From: Flavobacteriaceae bacterium
GTDB taxonomy: Bacteria > Bacteroidota > Bacteroidia > Flavobacteriales > Flavobacteriaceae
DNA: 13,483 bases
Assembly (NCBI GenBank): GCA_947443815.1
Contig: CANEXR010000045.1
Location: forward strand, 1-13,483
Direction of reading: 5' to 3'
A program made the translations under genes and the position numbers. A model generated the notes under the pieces. That model was not told the origin of the DNA. It saw only the letters and a list, made by a program, of their open reading frames with translations, and searched no databases. The first letter of the stretch is position 1. The number at the start of each line of letters is the position of its first letter. This document shows positions 7,079 to 13,483 of the stretch, one piece after another.

Positions 7079-7118
7079 AAGGGTTTGACTTTTTAATTAA
7101 AGTTAAACCCTTTTTTTT
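7079..7118. terminator. terminator of ilvE
   Basis: A 14-bp stem with one G-U pair (7079-7092 with 7099-7112) has a 6-nt loop and T-run 7111-7118. A second smaller hairpin, TGGCAC (7044-7049) / GTGCCA (7062-7067) with a 12-nt loop, lies just before it. Positions 7119-7207, up to the convergent helicase stop, hold nothing recognisable. Confidence 0.88.
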
Positions 7119-7207
7119 CAAATATAGTTAAAGATTGATTCCTGATTAATTCCTATATGAGTTTTGATTATTGGATTTTGAGGGAATACATCACTGCCTT
7201 TTGGCTT

Positions 7208-8551
7208 TTACTCTTCTTTCTTAATAACTTTTCTTGCTACTTCAATTTTAAACTTTTTACCTTTCATTTTTTCATCTTTAATGGCGTGCAATAAATCTTT
7301 GACTTTATTGAATTTCACTGCAGCAAAAGAGATAAAATCTTTGACTTCGATTAGGCCTAAATCGTTTTTTTCGAGTTTTCCTTTTTGAGAAAAGAAACCT
7401 ACTATATCAATTTTATTGAGTTTGTTTTTCTTACCACCACTGATATAAATTGTTTGAAATTCAGGTGGTTTTGGCAAGTTAGTCGCATTTTCCACTTTCA
7501 AAATAGGCATTCCATAATCCAAATAGTCTGCTTTTTTTTCACTTTCGTGCGCTACAATATAAGCAGTTCCCGAGGCTAACATACGGGCAGTACGACCGTT
7601 TCGATGAGTAAACTCGTCTTCTTTTGATGGCAAATGGTAATGAATTACATGATTCATTTCGGGGATATCCAATCCTCGAGCAGCTAAATCTGTGGTGATT
7701 AAATAACTCACACTACCATTTCTGAATTGAATTAAAGCACGTTCCCGTTCGTCCTGATCCATCCCTCCGTGGTAATAGGTGGAATAAATCCCTTTTTCGT
7801 TCAAGGTATCGCTAATGCGTTCTGCTGCATCACGGTGGTTGCAAAAAATAATAGCGGATTCTGATTTTAAGGAACAAATCAAGCTAAACAAACTTCCAAT
7901 CTTGTCTTTTTCTTTAGAAACAACCAATTTCATAGATAGATTTGATTCTTGTTCGTTTTCGGGAATGAAATCTAAAATGGTAGGGTTTACAACTCTTGTA
8001 TATTTTGGAATTTCAATATCGGAGGTTGCAGAAACTAAAACTCGTTTGTTTAATTTAGTTAGTTTTCCAATGATAAAAGACATTTGTTCATGGAAACCTA
8101 GTTGCAATGACTTGTCAAACTCATCCAAAATCAAGGTTTGAATTTTGTCTAGTCTAAAAGTTCCTCTATCAATATGATCTGCAATTCGTCCAGGAGTTCC
8201 GATTAAAACGGCTGGAGGATTACTTAAATTTTTAATTTCGGTATCTATGGAATGACCTCCGTAGCATACATTTACTTTATAATCGGTTCCCATTTTTTTC
8301 CAAACTTGTTCGATTTGCAATCCTAATTCGCGTGATGGAACTAGAATCAAACATTGAACGGAAAGTATTTCGGGTTGTAACATTTCTAGAATCGGCAACA
8401 AAAAGGCTAGTGTTTTCCCTGAGCCTGTTGGTGATAGCAATAATACATTGTTATCATTCAGAATGGTATCTTGGGCTACAACTTGCATTTCGTTCAGGTT
8501 TTCGATGCCTAAATTCAAAAGTATATTATTGGAATGGTGTTTCTTATTCAT
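7208..8551 (-). CDS. DbpA-like DEAD-box RNA helicase
   Basis: ATP-dependent RNA helicase, probably acting in ribosome assembly. With the start at ATG 8551 it has 447 residues. Helicase motifs are complete: Q-motif region with MQ at about 22, motif I SPTGSGKT (40-47), Ia PSRELG (72-77), Ib TPGR (119-122), motif II DEFD (143-146) in place of DEAD, III SAT (174-176), V AARGLD (250-255) and VI HRNGRTAR (296-303). The C-terminal 75 residues (TIYISGGKKNKLNKIDIVGF onward) resemble the RNA-binding domain of E. coli DbpA, which recognises hairpin 92 of 23S rRNA; hence the inferred target. A TTG at 8614 would add 21 residues, but an almost ideal promoter lies between it and ATG 8551. That promoter ends five nt before the ATG, so the mRNA may be leaderless. 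Confidence 0.9.
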   Translation of the reverse strand: MNKKHHSNNILLNLGIENLNEMQVVAQDTILNDNNVLLLSPTGSGKTLAFLLPILEMLQPEILSVQCLILVPSRELGLQIEQVWKKMGTDYKVNVCYGGHSIDTEIKNLSNPPAVLIGTPGRIADHIDRGTFRLDKIQTLILDEFDKSLQLGFHEQMSFIIGKLTKLNKRVLVSATSDIEIPKYTRVVNPTILDFIPENEQESNLSMKLVVSKEKDKIGSLFSLICSLKSESAIIFCNHRDAAERISDTLNEKGIYSTYYHGGMDQDERERALIQFRNGSVSYLITTDLAARGLDIPEMNHVIHYHLPSKEDEFTHRNGRTARMLASGTAYIVAHESEKKADYLDYGMPILKVENATNLPKPPEFQTIYISGGKKNKLNKIDIVGFFSQKGKLEKNDLGLIEVKDFISFAAVKFNKVKDLLHAIKDEKMKGKKFKIEVARKVIKKEE

Positions 8552-8555
8552 TTTG

Positions 8556-8587
8556 CAAAAGTACTTAAAAAGTGGCGAGTAATCCAA
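8556..8587 (-). promoter_or_regulatory. promoter of the helicase gene
   Basis: On the minus strand, TTG (8587-8585) and TACTTTTG (8563-8556) are 21 nt apart, a full match to the Bacteroidota pattern. The -7 box ends 4 nt before the ATG at 8551, so the predicted start site lies at or beside the start codon. Confidence 0.65.
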
Positions 8588-8708
8588 TTTTTGGTGTGGA
8601 GTAGTGGTTTCCAAATGCAGATAATGAAATTGACAGAATAGAATTTGAGTATTTTAAAAGCTTTTGGTGGAAGTACCTTTTATAAAAATAATTGTTTTAG
8701 TACTTAAA

Positions 8709-8868
8709 GTTTGCAGCAGATAACGATAGGTGAATGGAATACTAGATAGATTTGGGTGAATACTGCTACCCGGGTGAAGGATAGTAGCTAAGCACCATGT
8801 GCTGCGGATAGCCTGACAGCATTTGAGAAAAGAGGCGTCTCGATAGACTGTTGCTGAGCCTCTTTTTT
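8709..8868 (+). ncRNA. candidate structured small RNA, unassigned
   Basis: This stretch has clearly more G+C than its surroundings, no credible gene on either strand, and many complementary segments. GCAGCA (8713-8718) can close a multibranch with TGCTGC (8800-8805). GGTG (8729-8732) pairs with CACC (8793-8796). GCTAC (8765-8769) pairs with GTAGC (8784-8788), with CC/GG inside. The TGCTG at 8800-8804 has two further possible partners (AGCAC 8791-8795 via GTGCT; CAGCA 8817-8821), so alternative folds exist. GGTGAA occurs three times (8729, 8755, 8773). The 3' end is a strong hairpin plus T-run, giving plus as the likely strand. No good promoter is visible: TAAAGTTTG at 8705-8713 has one base too many between TA and TTTG. 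I could not match it to tmRNA, RNase P, SRP RNA or a riboswitch. A 6S-type RNA is possible but unproven. Confidence 0.45.
8828..8868. terminator. terminator hairpin at the 3' end of the candidate RNA
   Basis: AAAAGAGGC (8828-8836) pairs with GCCTCTTTT (8858-8866), and T residues run to 8868. The 21-nt loop holds a second small hairpin GTCT-CGAT-AGAC (8837-8848). On the minus strand it lies 30 nt after the NUDIX gene stop and is followed by TTTTCTC, so it may also end that transcript. Confidence 0.75.
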
Positions 8869-8898
8869 CAAATGGTGGCACCTCCTAATGTTTATTAT

Positions 8899-9504
8899 TT
8901 AGGGATGTAGTTTTTTTTCTTCTTCGAATAGGAGTTTTATATTTTCGTAGGAGTTTTTTAGGGCTTCTTTGATTTGTTCTGGGTTGAGCCAAGCCACTTT
9001 TTCGATTCCTTCTTCTAATTGACCTTGGGGTGTTCCTTCAAAATCGGACAGCATTTCGAACCAATGAGTGATTTTGAGTTTGTATTTTCCATTGCGTTTG
9101 AAAATGTGATATGTTTTTTGGAGTTTGTGATTGATGGTGAGTTTATTTACGCCTGTTTCCTCCTCAACTTCTCGCATAGCGGTAGCTTCGATTCCTTCGC
9201 CTTTTTCTATTCCGCCTTTGGGTAAATCCCATTTTCCATTTCTGAAAATGAAGAGAACCTCGCCTTTTTTATTGTAAACAAAGCCTCCTCCTGCTTTGGA
9301 AACAGGAATTTTGGCCTTCAAAGTTTTCAAAATTTCCTTTTCATCAGGGTGATATAGATAGGCTTTTTGAATTTTATTTTGAAAAATTTTTACTATAATA
9401 TTCTCTATATCAATGCTTTCCAGCAAGAAAAGCTGAAAATCTGTCTCCTTAGAGATTTGATTTGTCAAAAAAAGTGGTTTGTCGTTAACAAAAACTTTAT
9501 ACAT
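8899..9504 (-). CDS. NUDIX hydrolase with N-terminal extension
   Basis: Hydrolyses a nucleoside diphosphate linked to another moiety; the substrate cannot be told from sequence. The NUDIX box is perfect at residues 97-119 (G97, E103, R111, E112, E115, E116, G118), preceded by WDLPKG, typical of the fold. The domain occupies about 70-180. The first 65 residues, rich in hydrophobic beta-like segments with YLYHPDEKEI (49-58), are an extension I do not recognise. There are 201 residues and no signal peptide. The ATG is at 9504. The pyrE promoter -7 box (9500-9507, opposite strand) covers this start codon, so the two genes have overlapping control regions. A weak minus-strand -7 candidate TATCTTTA lies at 9523-9530, inside pyrE. 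Divergent association with pyrE may hint at nucleotide housekeeping, but that is only inference. Confidence 0.9.
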   Translation of the reverse strand: MYKVFVNDKPLFLTNQISKETDFQLFLLESIDIENIIVKIFQNKIQKAYLYHPDEKEILKTLKAKIPVSKAGGGFVYNKKGEVLFIFRNGKWDLPKGGIEKGEGIEATAMREVEEETGVNKLTINHKLQKTYHIFKRNGKYKLKITHWFEMLSDFEGTPQGQLEEGIEKVAWLNPEQIKEALKNSYENIKLLFEEEKKLHP

Positions 9505-9507
9505 TTG
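9478..9507 (+). promoter_or_regulatory. promoter of pyrE
   Basis: TTTG (9478-9481), 18 nt, then TACATTTG (9500-9507): the best Bacteroidota-type promoter in the window. The -7 box ends 4 nt before the pyrE ATG at 9512, predicting a leaderless or nearly leaderless mRNA. It overlaps the first codons of the minus-strand NUDIX gene. An in-frame TTG at 9479 is part of the -33 element, so it is not the start. Confidence 0.72.
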
Positions 9508-9511
9508 TACT

Positions 9512-10153
9512 ATGATTTTTAATAAAGATACAGCCGAAAAAACAGCCGAATTGCTTTTGCAAATAAATGCAATTAAATTGAATCCAAGAAATCCTTTTAC
9601 ATGGGCATCTGGGTGGAAATCGCCAATATATTGCGATAACCGATTAATACTCTCATTTCCAGTGATAAGAAATTATGTTCGGGATGAGTTTGCCAAAAAT
9701 ATTGAAAAACAATTTGGCAAACCCGATGTTATTGCCGGAGTGGCTACTGGAGCTATTGGGATTGGAATTCTGGTAGCAGAAAGTTTAGGACTTCCGTTTG
9801 TTTATGTGCGCCCAGAGCCTAAAAAGCATGGGAGACAAAACCAAGTGGAAGGTTTTTTGCAAAAAGGACAGAATGTAGTTGTTGTTGAAGATTTAATTAG
9901 TACAGGAAACAGTAGTTTGCTTGCTGTAGAAGCTTTGAGAGCGGCTGGAGCCAATATAAAAGGAATGGCTGCTGTATTTACTTATGGTTTTGGAGTTGCA
10001 GAAGAAAATTTCAAAAATGCAAATATTGATTTATTTACGTTAAGTAATTATCAAAATTTATTGAATTTAGCTGTTGCTAAAAAATACATCACTGAAGAAG
10101 AGGAGCAAACATTAAGAGAATGGAGTATTAGTCCTTCAACTTGGGGAGTTTAG
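9512..10153 (+). CDS. pyrE: orotate phosphoribosyltransferase
   Basis: Joins orotate to phosphoribosyl pyrophosphate to make orotidine monophosphate, step five of de novo pyrimidine synthesis; cytoplasmic homodimer. The PRPP-binding motif VVVVEDLISTGNS lies at 122-134 with the acidic pair Glu126-Asp127. The flexible catalytic loop KKHGRQNQVEG is at 104-114, donated across the dimer. FTWASGWKSPIYCDNR (29-44) is the substrate-side signature. With ATG 9512 it has 213 residues, the normal length. A longer reading from TTG 9479 would run through the promoter. It is followed after 51 nt by a small SRPBCC gene on the same strand, with no terminator between, so the two are probably co-transcribed up to the terminator at 10615-10655. 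Confidence 0.96.
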   Translation: MIFNKDTAEKTAELLLQINAIKLNPRNPFTWASGWKSPIYCDNRLILSFPVIRNYVRDEFAKNIEKQFGKPDVIAGVATGAIGIGILVAESLGLPFVYVRPEPKKHGRQNQVEGFLQKGQNVVVVEDLISTGNSSLLAVEALRAAGANIKGMAAVFTYGFGVAEENFKNANIDLFTLSNYQNLLNLAVAKKYITEEEEQTLREWSISPSTWGV

Positions 10154-10204
10154 TTTTAGAAATTTGATTCTGATTTTAAAAAAATAACTACTAAAAACAC
10201 ATAC

Positions 10205-10597
10205 ATGAACTTAGAAAGCCCAAAAGTTACTGTTGAAAAATCTGCGCAAGAAGTATTTGATTTATTGAGTGAGGTGAAAAATTTCGAAAAACTAATGCCT
10301 GAAAACATTGCTAAGTTTGAAGTTACAGGAGAGGATTCTTTTATTTTTGGTTTGAAAGGCATGCCTGAAATAAAATTAAAAATGAAAGAGAAAGTGGCTC
10401 CAAATAAAGTTGTTTTGGGTGCTGCAAGTGATAAACTACCATTTACATTGACCGCTAGTATTGCTTCTATTTCAGAACTTTCAAGTGATGTTAAACTTGA
10501 TTTTGATGGCGATTTTAATCCGATGATGGCGATGATGATTAAAGGACCAATTGGAAAATTTATCGAGACATTGGCAACTAATATGACCAAATTATAA
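10205..10597 (+). CDS. small SRPBCC (START-like) family protein
   Basis: A 130-residue protein with the look of the SRPBCC/polyketide-cyclase-like fold. The N-terminal strand plus helix (KVTVEKSAQEVFDLLSEVKN, 7-26) has the typical 'xVFDxLsdxxNfekl' pattern, and a run of amphipathic strands is followed by a long C-terminal helix (about 106-129). Such proteins hold a hydrophobic ligand in a deep pocket; no ligand or reaction can be deduced here. Methionines cluster at 107-111 (MMAMM) at the start of the final helix, in the position lining the pocket. It follows pyrE by 51 nt on the same strand and ends in a shared terminator, so it probably belongs to the pyrE transcript. Why it should accompany pyrE is not known to me. 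Confidence 0.75.
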   Translation: MNLESPKVTVEKSAQEVFDLLSEVKNFEKLMPENIAKFEVTGEDSFIFGLKGMPEIKLKMKEKVAPNKVVLGAASDKLPFTLTASIASISELSSDVKLDFDGDFNPMMAMMIKGPIGKFIETLATNMTKL

Positions 10598-10614
10598 AAT
10601 TACAACCCGTATTT

Positions 10615-10655
10615 AAACACCGATTTGTAAGCATACAAATCGGTGTTTTTTTTTT
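10615..10655. terminator. bidirectional terminator between SRPBCC gene and birA
   Basis: A perfect 14-bp stem (10615-10628 with 10635-10648; core CACCGATTTGT) with a 6-nt loop is followed by a T-run to 10655. It starts 17 nt after the SRPBCC stop and touches the birA stop (10654-10656), so it probably ends both convergent transcripts. Confidence 0.9.
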
Positions 10656-11382
10656 AATATAACATTTGGACTTCCTTTACATCAAATTCAGCTATTGTAT
10701 CGTCTTCCAAAAGAATCTGAAGTTTGCCAATAGAGGAAATCCCTTGAATTATACCCATAAAATTTTGATTTGACACATCAGAAAAAGGCGTTGGAATTCC
10801 TTTTTTGAATAATTTATTGGTAAACAATGTCCAGAAATCGGTTGCTTTATCGTTCCAGATTTCAAGGTTCTTTTCAAGTTTTTCAACAATGTCAATCAGA
10901 AGAATTTCTTTGTCAAATTCGTGACCACAAACTACAGCCAATGATGATGCTTTTGGTAAATTGTCAAAATTAATTTGGTTTACATTTAAGCCTAACCCCA
11001 CAATCGAAAGTATAGAACCGTCACTCTTGATGCTGTTTTCAATCAGAATGCCACCAATTTTTTTATTGTATGACATAATGTCGTTTGGCCATTTAATACT
11101 TAAATCAGGAATATTATTTTTTTCTAAAGTATTAATTACGGCAAGGGAGACAGCAATATTAAGATTAAAAAGCTGATTAATATCAAGCAAAAAATCTTTT
11201 ACCAAAATACTCATTATTAGATTTTTACCCGTTTCAGAGGACCATACAGCTCCCATTTGTCCTTTGCCCTTAGTTTGCTTTTCGGCAGTTACAACAGTGA
11301 AATTCTCTAGTTCTTGTTGGGTCGATAAACCTTTAAGGAATTCATTTGTAGAATCTATGGCATCGAGTTTGATTAGTTGCAT
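10654..11382 (-). CDS. birA: biotin--[acetyl-CoA-carboxylase] ligase
   Basis: Activates biotin with ATP and attaches it to the lysine of biotin carboxyl carrier proteins. Motifs are DSTN (10-13), the biotinyl-AMP loop KGKGQMGAVW (38-47; GRGRRGR-type loop in E. coli BirA), KWPND (97-101), KKIGGIL with the catalytic lysine region (107-113) and GLGLNVN (129-135), then a C-terminal SH3-like part (about 200-242). The enzyme begins directly with the catalytic domain: the N-terminal DNA-binding domain of E. coli BirA is absent, so it is a class I ligase and not a repressor. ATG 11382 is well placed after its promoter. It is convergent with the pyrE/SRPBCC pair and divergent from rsfS-ftsH. Confidence 0.95.
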   Translation of the reverse strand: MQLIKLDAIDSTNEFLKGLSTQQELENFTVVTAEKQTKGKGQMGAVWSSETGKNLIMSILVKDFLLDINQLFNLNIAVSLAVINTLEKNNIPDLSIKWPNDIMSYNKKIGGILIENSIKSDGSILSIVGLGLNVNQINFDNLPKASSLAVVCGHEFDKEILLIDIVEKLEKNLEIWNDKATDFWTLFTNKLFKKGIPTPFSDVSNQNFMGIIQGISSIGKLQILLEDDTIAEFDVKEVQMLY

Positions 11383-11425
11383 ATACGTTTTTTTGTGAAA
11401 CAGAATTTAATATTATGTTAAGGTT

Positions 11426-11459
11426 CAAAAATAATCACAAAAAATGGTAACTTTACAAA
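11426..11459 (-). promoter_or_regulatory. promoter of birA
   Basis: On the minus strand, TTTG (11459-11456), 22 nt, then TATTTTTG (11433-11426). This agrees with the Bacteroidota pattern and leaves a leader of about 37 nt before the birA ATG. It lies within the 94-nt spacer shared with rsfS, so the two divergent promoters overlap. Confidence 0.55.
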
Positions 11460-11476
11460 CTATATAAAAATAATTC

Positions 11477-11848
11477 ATGGCGAAAAAGACTATAAATAAT
11501 GATGTTCTATTAGCAAATATCATCAAAGGAATTGAGGAAGTAAAAGGAAACGATATTGATATTCTTGATTTAAGAGATATAGATACTGCTGTTTGTGACT
11601 ATTTCATCATCTGCAACGGAAATTCTAATACACAAGTAAACGCCATAGTAAATTCTATCCAAAAAACAGTTTCAAAAGAATTAAAAGACAAGCCTTGGCA
11701 TGTTGAAGGAACGGATAATGCAGAATGGGTACTTATGGACTATGTAAATATTGTGGTTCACGTTTTCCAAAAACACATTCGTGAATATTATAACATTGAA
11801 AGTCTTTGGGGTGATGCAAAAATTACTACAATCGAAAATAAATATTAA
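11477..11848 (+). CDS. rsfS: ribosome silencing factor RsfS
   Basis: Binds protein uL14 (L14) of the large ribosomal subunit and blocks joining with the small subunit, saving energy when nutrients are short. The 123 residues carry the family signature: DIDTAVCDYFIICNGNS (34-50), PWHVEG (73-78), EWVLMDYVNIVVHVF (83-97) and YYNIESLWGDA (104-114). Start ATG 11477 is followed by AKKTINND, a common beginning. The upstream -7 element may be TAACTTTA (11448-11455), one base off TAnnTTTG, giving a leader of about 15 nt. The gap to ftsH is only 14 nt, so the two genes are almost surely one operon. Pairing rsfS with ftsH is frequent in Bacteroidota. Confidence 0.95.
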   Translation: MAKKTINNDVLLANIIKGIEEVKGNDIDILDLRDIDTAVCDYFIICNGNSNTQVNAIVNSIQKTVSKELKDKPWHVEGTDNAEWVLMDYVNIVVHVFQKHIREYYNIESLWGDAKITTIENKY

Positions 11849-11862
11849 AGAAATACATTCTA

Positions 11863-13483
11863 ATGGCTAAAGATAATAATCAAAATCCGAATAAATTTAA
11901 AGTAAGTCCTTGGTTAATTTATACTGGAATTTTACTCATTTTTTTATTTATAAGTTTTGCAACTGGAGGGTCTAGTTTACAAGAACCTGCTCAATTAACT
12001 TCTTCTAAATTCAATAACTATTTAGAGAAAGGACAAGTTGAAAAAGTAATTGTTTATAATAAAATAGAAGCAGAAGTCTATCTAAATGCTACTGCTTTGA
12101 AGGATAAAGTACATGCAAAAGTATCTAAGGATGTTTTTGACAGACCTAACAAAGGACCCCATTATACACTTGAAATTGGAAATGATGAGATATTTCAAAA
12201 AAAATTAGAGAAAGCAGTTAATGATGGTAAATTAAAAGAATATAACTTTTTGCAAAAAAATAATTGGTCTGATATTTTAATTAGTCTTTTACCAATCATT
12301 ATAATTATTGCTGTTTGGATTTTTATTATGAGAAAAATGTCTGGCGGCGGTGGCGGTGGCGGTGGGCAAATTTTTAATATCGGTAAATCAAAAGCCAAAT
12401 TGTTTGATGAAAAAACAGATATAAAAACCACTTTTAAAGATGTAGCAGGTTTAGAAGGTGCCAAAGAAGAAATACAAGAAATTGTAGAATTTCTTAAAAA
12501 CCCTGAAAAATACACCAATCTTGGAGGAAAAATCCCAAAAGGCGCTTTATTAGTAGGCCCTCCGGGAACAGGTAAAACTTTATTAGCAAAAGCTGTAGCT
12601 GGCGAAGCACAAGTTCCATTCTTCTCTTTGTCAGGTTCTGATTTTGTTGAAATGTTTGTGGGAGTTGGAGCATCTCGTGTTCGTGACTTATTTAAACAAG
12701 CTAAAGAGAAATCTCCAGCCATCATTTTTATAGATGAAATTGATGCAGTTGGTAGAGCTAGAGGAAAAAGTAATATGTCTGGCGGTAATGACGAAAGAGA
12801 AAACACCCTAAATCAACTTCTTACAGAGATGGATGGTTTTGGGACTAATTCTAACGTAATTGTTTTAGCAGCAACCAATAGAGCAGACGTGCTTGATAAA
12901 GCATTAATGCGTGCTGGCCGATTTGACAGACAAATATTTGTTGATTTACCAGATATTAGAGAAAGAGCCGAAATTTTTAAAGTACATCTTGCTCCTTTGA
13001 AAAAAATTGATGGGCTTGATACTGATTTTTTAGCCAAACAAACACCTGGTTTTTCTGGAGCTGACATCGCAAACGTATGTAATGAAGCGGCTTTGATAGC
13101 AGCGAGAAACAATAAGACTGCCGTTGACAAACAAGATTTCTTAGATGCAGTTGATCGTATTGTTGGAGGACTTGAAAAGAAAAATAAAATTGTAACTCCC
13201 GAAGAGAAAAAAGCAATTGCAATACATGAAGCTGGTCATGCTACTGTAAGCTGGATGTTAGAACATGCAGCACCTCTTATTAAAGTAACAATTGTTCCTA
13301 GAGGACAAAGTTTAGGTGCCGCCTGGTATTTGCCAGAAGAGCGTTTAATTGTTCGCCCTGATCAAATGTTAGATGAAATGTGTGCTACTATGGGTGGAAG
13401 GGCTGCTGAAAAAGTAACATTTAACCGAATTTCAACAGGAGCATTAAGCGATTTGGAAAAAGTAACCAAACAAGCTAGAGCTA
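11863..13483 (+). CDS. ftsH: ATP-dependent zinc metalloprotease FtsH (5' part)
   Basis: Membrane-anchored AAA+ protease that extracts and degrades membrane and cytosolic proteins. The first 540 residues are present; the window ends inside the protease domain (family length about 600-650). Two membrane segments, about 17-33 and 138-156, flank a periplasmic domain of about 100 residues. A run of seven glycines (161-167) links to the AAA domain. Walker A is GPPGTGKT (232-239), Walker B IIFIDEID (287-294), and the second-region arginines lie in RAGRFDR (350-356). The zinc site is HEAGH (455-459), with Asp530 the probable third ligand. The ATG at 11863 follows rsfS by 14 nt with no promoter between. 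The frame is intact to the end. Assignment is certain; only the C-terminus is unseen. Confidence 0.97.
   Translation, partial: MAKDNNQNPNKFKVSPWLIYTGILLIFLFISFATGGSSLQEPAQLTSSKFNNYLEKGQVEKVIVYNKIEAEVYLNATALKDKVHAKVSKDVFDRPNKGPHYTLEIGNDEIFQKKLEKAVNDGKLKEYNFLQKNNWSDILISLLPIIIIIAVWIFIMRKMSGGGGGGGGQIFNIGKSKAKLFDEKTDIKTTFKDVAGLEGAKEEIQEIVEFLKNPEKYTNLGGKIPKGALLVGPPGTGKTLLAKAVAGEAQVPFFSLSGSDFVEMFVGVGASRVRDLFKQAKEKSPAIIFIDEIDAVGRARGKSNMSGGNDERENTLNQLLTEMDGFGTNSNVIVLAATNRADVLDKALMRAGRFDRQIFVDLPDIRERAEIFKVHLAPLKKIDGLDTDFLAKQTPGFSGADIANVCNEAALIAARNNKTAVDKQDFLDAVDRIVGGLEKKNKIVTPEEKKAIAIHEAGHATVSWMLEHAAPLIKVTIVPRGQSLGAAWYLPEERLIVRPDQMLDEMCATMGGRAAEKVTFNRISTGALSDLEKVTKQARA

Noticed and set aside
7385..8568. 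Plus-strand reading frames inside the helicase gene
   Set aside because: They are antisense shadows of a well-conserved gene and show no recognisable protein features.
8800..8830. Resemblance of the minus-strand segment GTCAGG...GCAGC to the SRP RNA apical hairpin
   Set aside because: The GGAA tetraloop and the expected flanking stems are missing.
8654..8881. A 75-residue minus-strand reading frame beginning with GTG
   Set aside because: Its composition (many Cys, Ser, Thr; no domain) is unlike the neighbours, it runs through the terminator hairpin and the structured segment, and the GTG directly abuts AGGAGG without spacing. It looks like a chance frame across an RNA element.
9479..9511. 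TTG start giving eleven more residues to PyrE
   Set aside because: The TTG is the -33 element and the -7 box follows; ATG 9512 fits the family N-terminus.
12195..13222. Minus-strand frames opposite ftsH
   Set aside because: The plus strand encodes intact FtsH; the opposite frames (poly-Pro opposite the Gly run) are shadows.

Overview
The window looks like a chromosomal segment of a Flavobacterium-like member of the Bacteroidota. The reasons are the strong AT bias, protein types typical of Flavobacteriia (a LETM1-related protein, MnmD, a biotin ligase lacking a DNA-binding domain, and rsfS directly followed by ftsH), and the repeated occurrence of the Bacteroidota promoter -7 element TAnnTTTG just upstream of genes. 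No Shine-Dalgarno pattern is obvious, which also fits this phylum. I see no insertion sequence, prophage, CRISPR array, tRNA or rRNA.

Layout. Positions 1-2050: sodC, a Cu/Zn superoxide dismutase lipoprotein, then a 400-residue LETM1-related protein, each closed by a hairpin terminator. Positions 2049-4660: can (beta carbonic anhydrase, minus strand), a gene-free AT-rich stretch of about 370 nt, then dps (minus) divergent from oxyR (plus). The dps/oxyR spacer holds a perfect palindrome placed like an OxyR-type operator. Positions 4664-7118: a small unknown gene, mnmD (tRNA modification, TTG start) and divergent ilvE (branched-chain aminotransferase). Positions 7208-8900: a DbpA-like DEAD-box RNA helicase (minus), then a structured, G+C-richer stretch without a credible gene that ends in a strong hairpin plus T-run; I propose a small RNA on the plus strand. 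Positions 8899-13483: a NUDIX hydrolase (minus) overlapping the promoter of pyrE (plus), a small SRPBCC protein, birA (minus), and the pair rsfS-ftsH (plus), with ftsH cut by the window end.

Functional picture. sodC, dps and oxyR form an oxidative-stress group: superoxide removal, iron sequestration and peroxide sensing. The rest is housekeeping: CO2/bicarbonate balance, amino-acid and pyrimidine synthesis, biotin attachment, tRNA modification, ribosome assembly and silencing, and membrane proteolysis. Most of the content is ordinary core genome. The less ordinary items are the candidate structured RNA at about 8709-8868, the dps-oxyR palindrome, two promoters whose position predicts leaderless or nearly leaderless mRNAs (pyrE and the helicase), and a promoter-like signal facing into the empty stretch after can.

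Several genes have longer in-frame extensions from TTG codons (LETM1-related, dps, helicase, pyrE). I rejected these because promoter elements fall inside or next to the extensions; only mnmD truly appears to need a TTG start.
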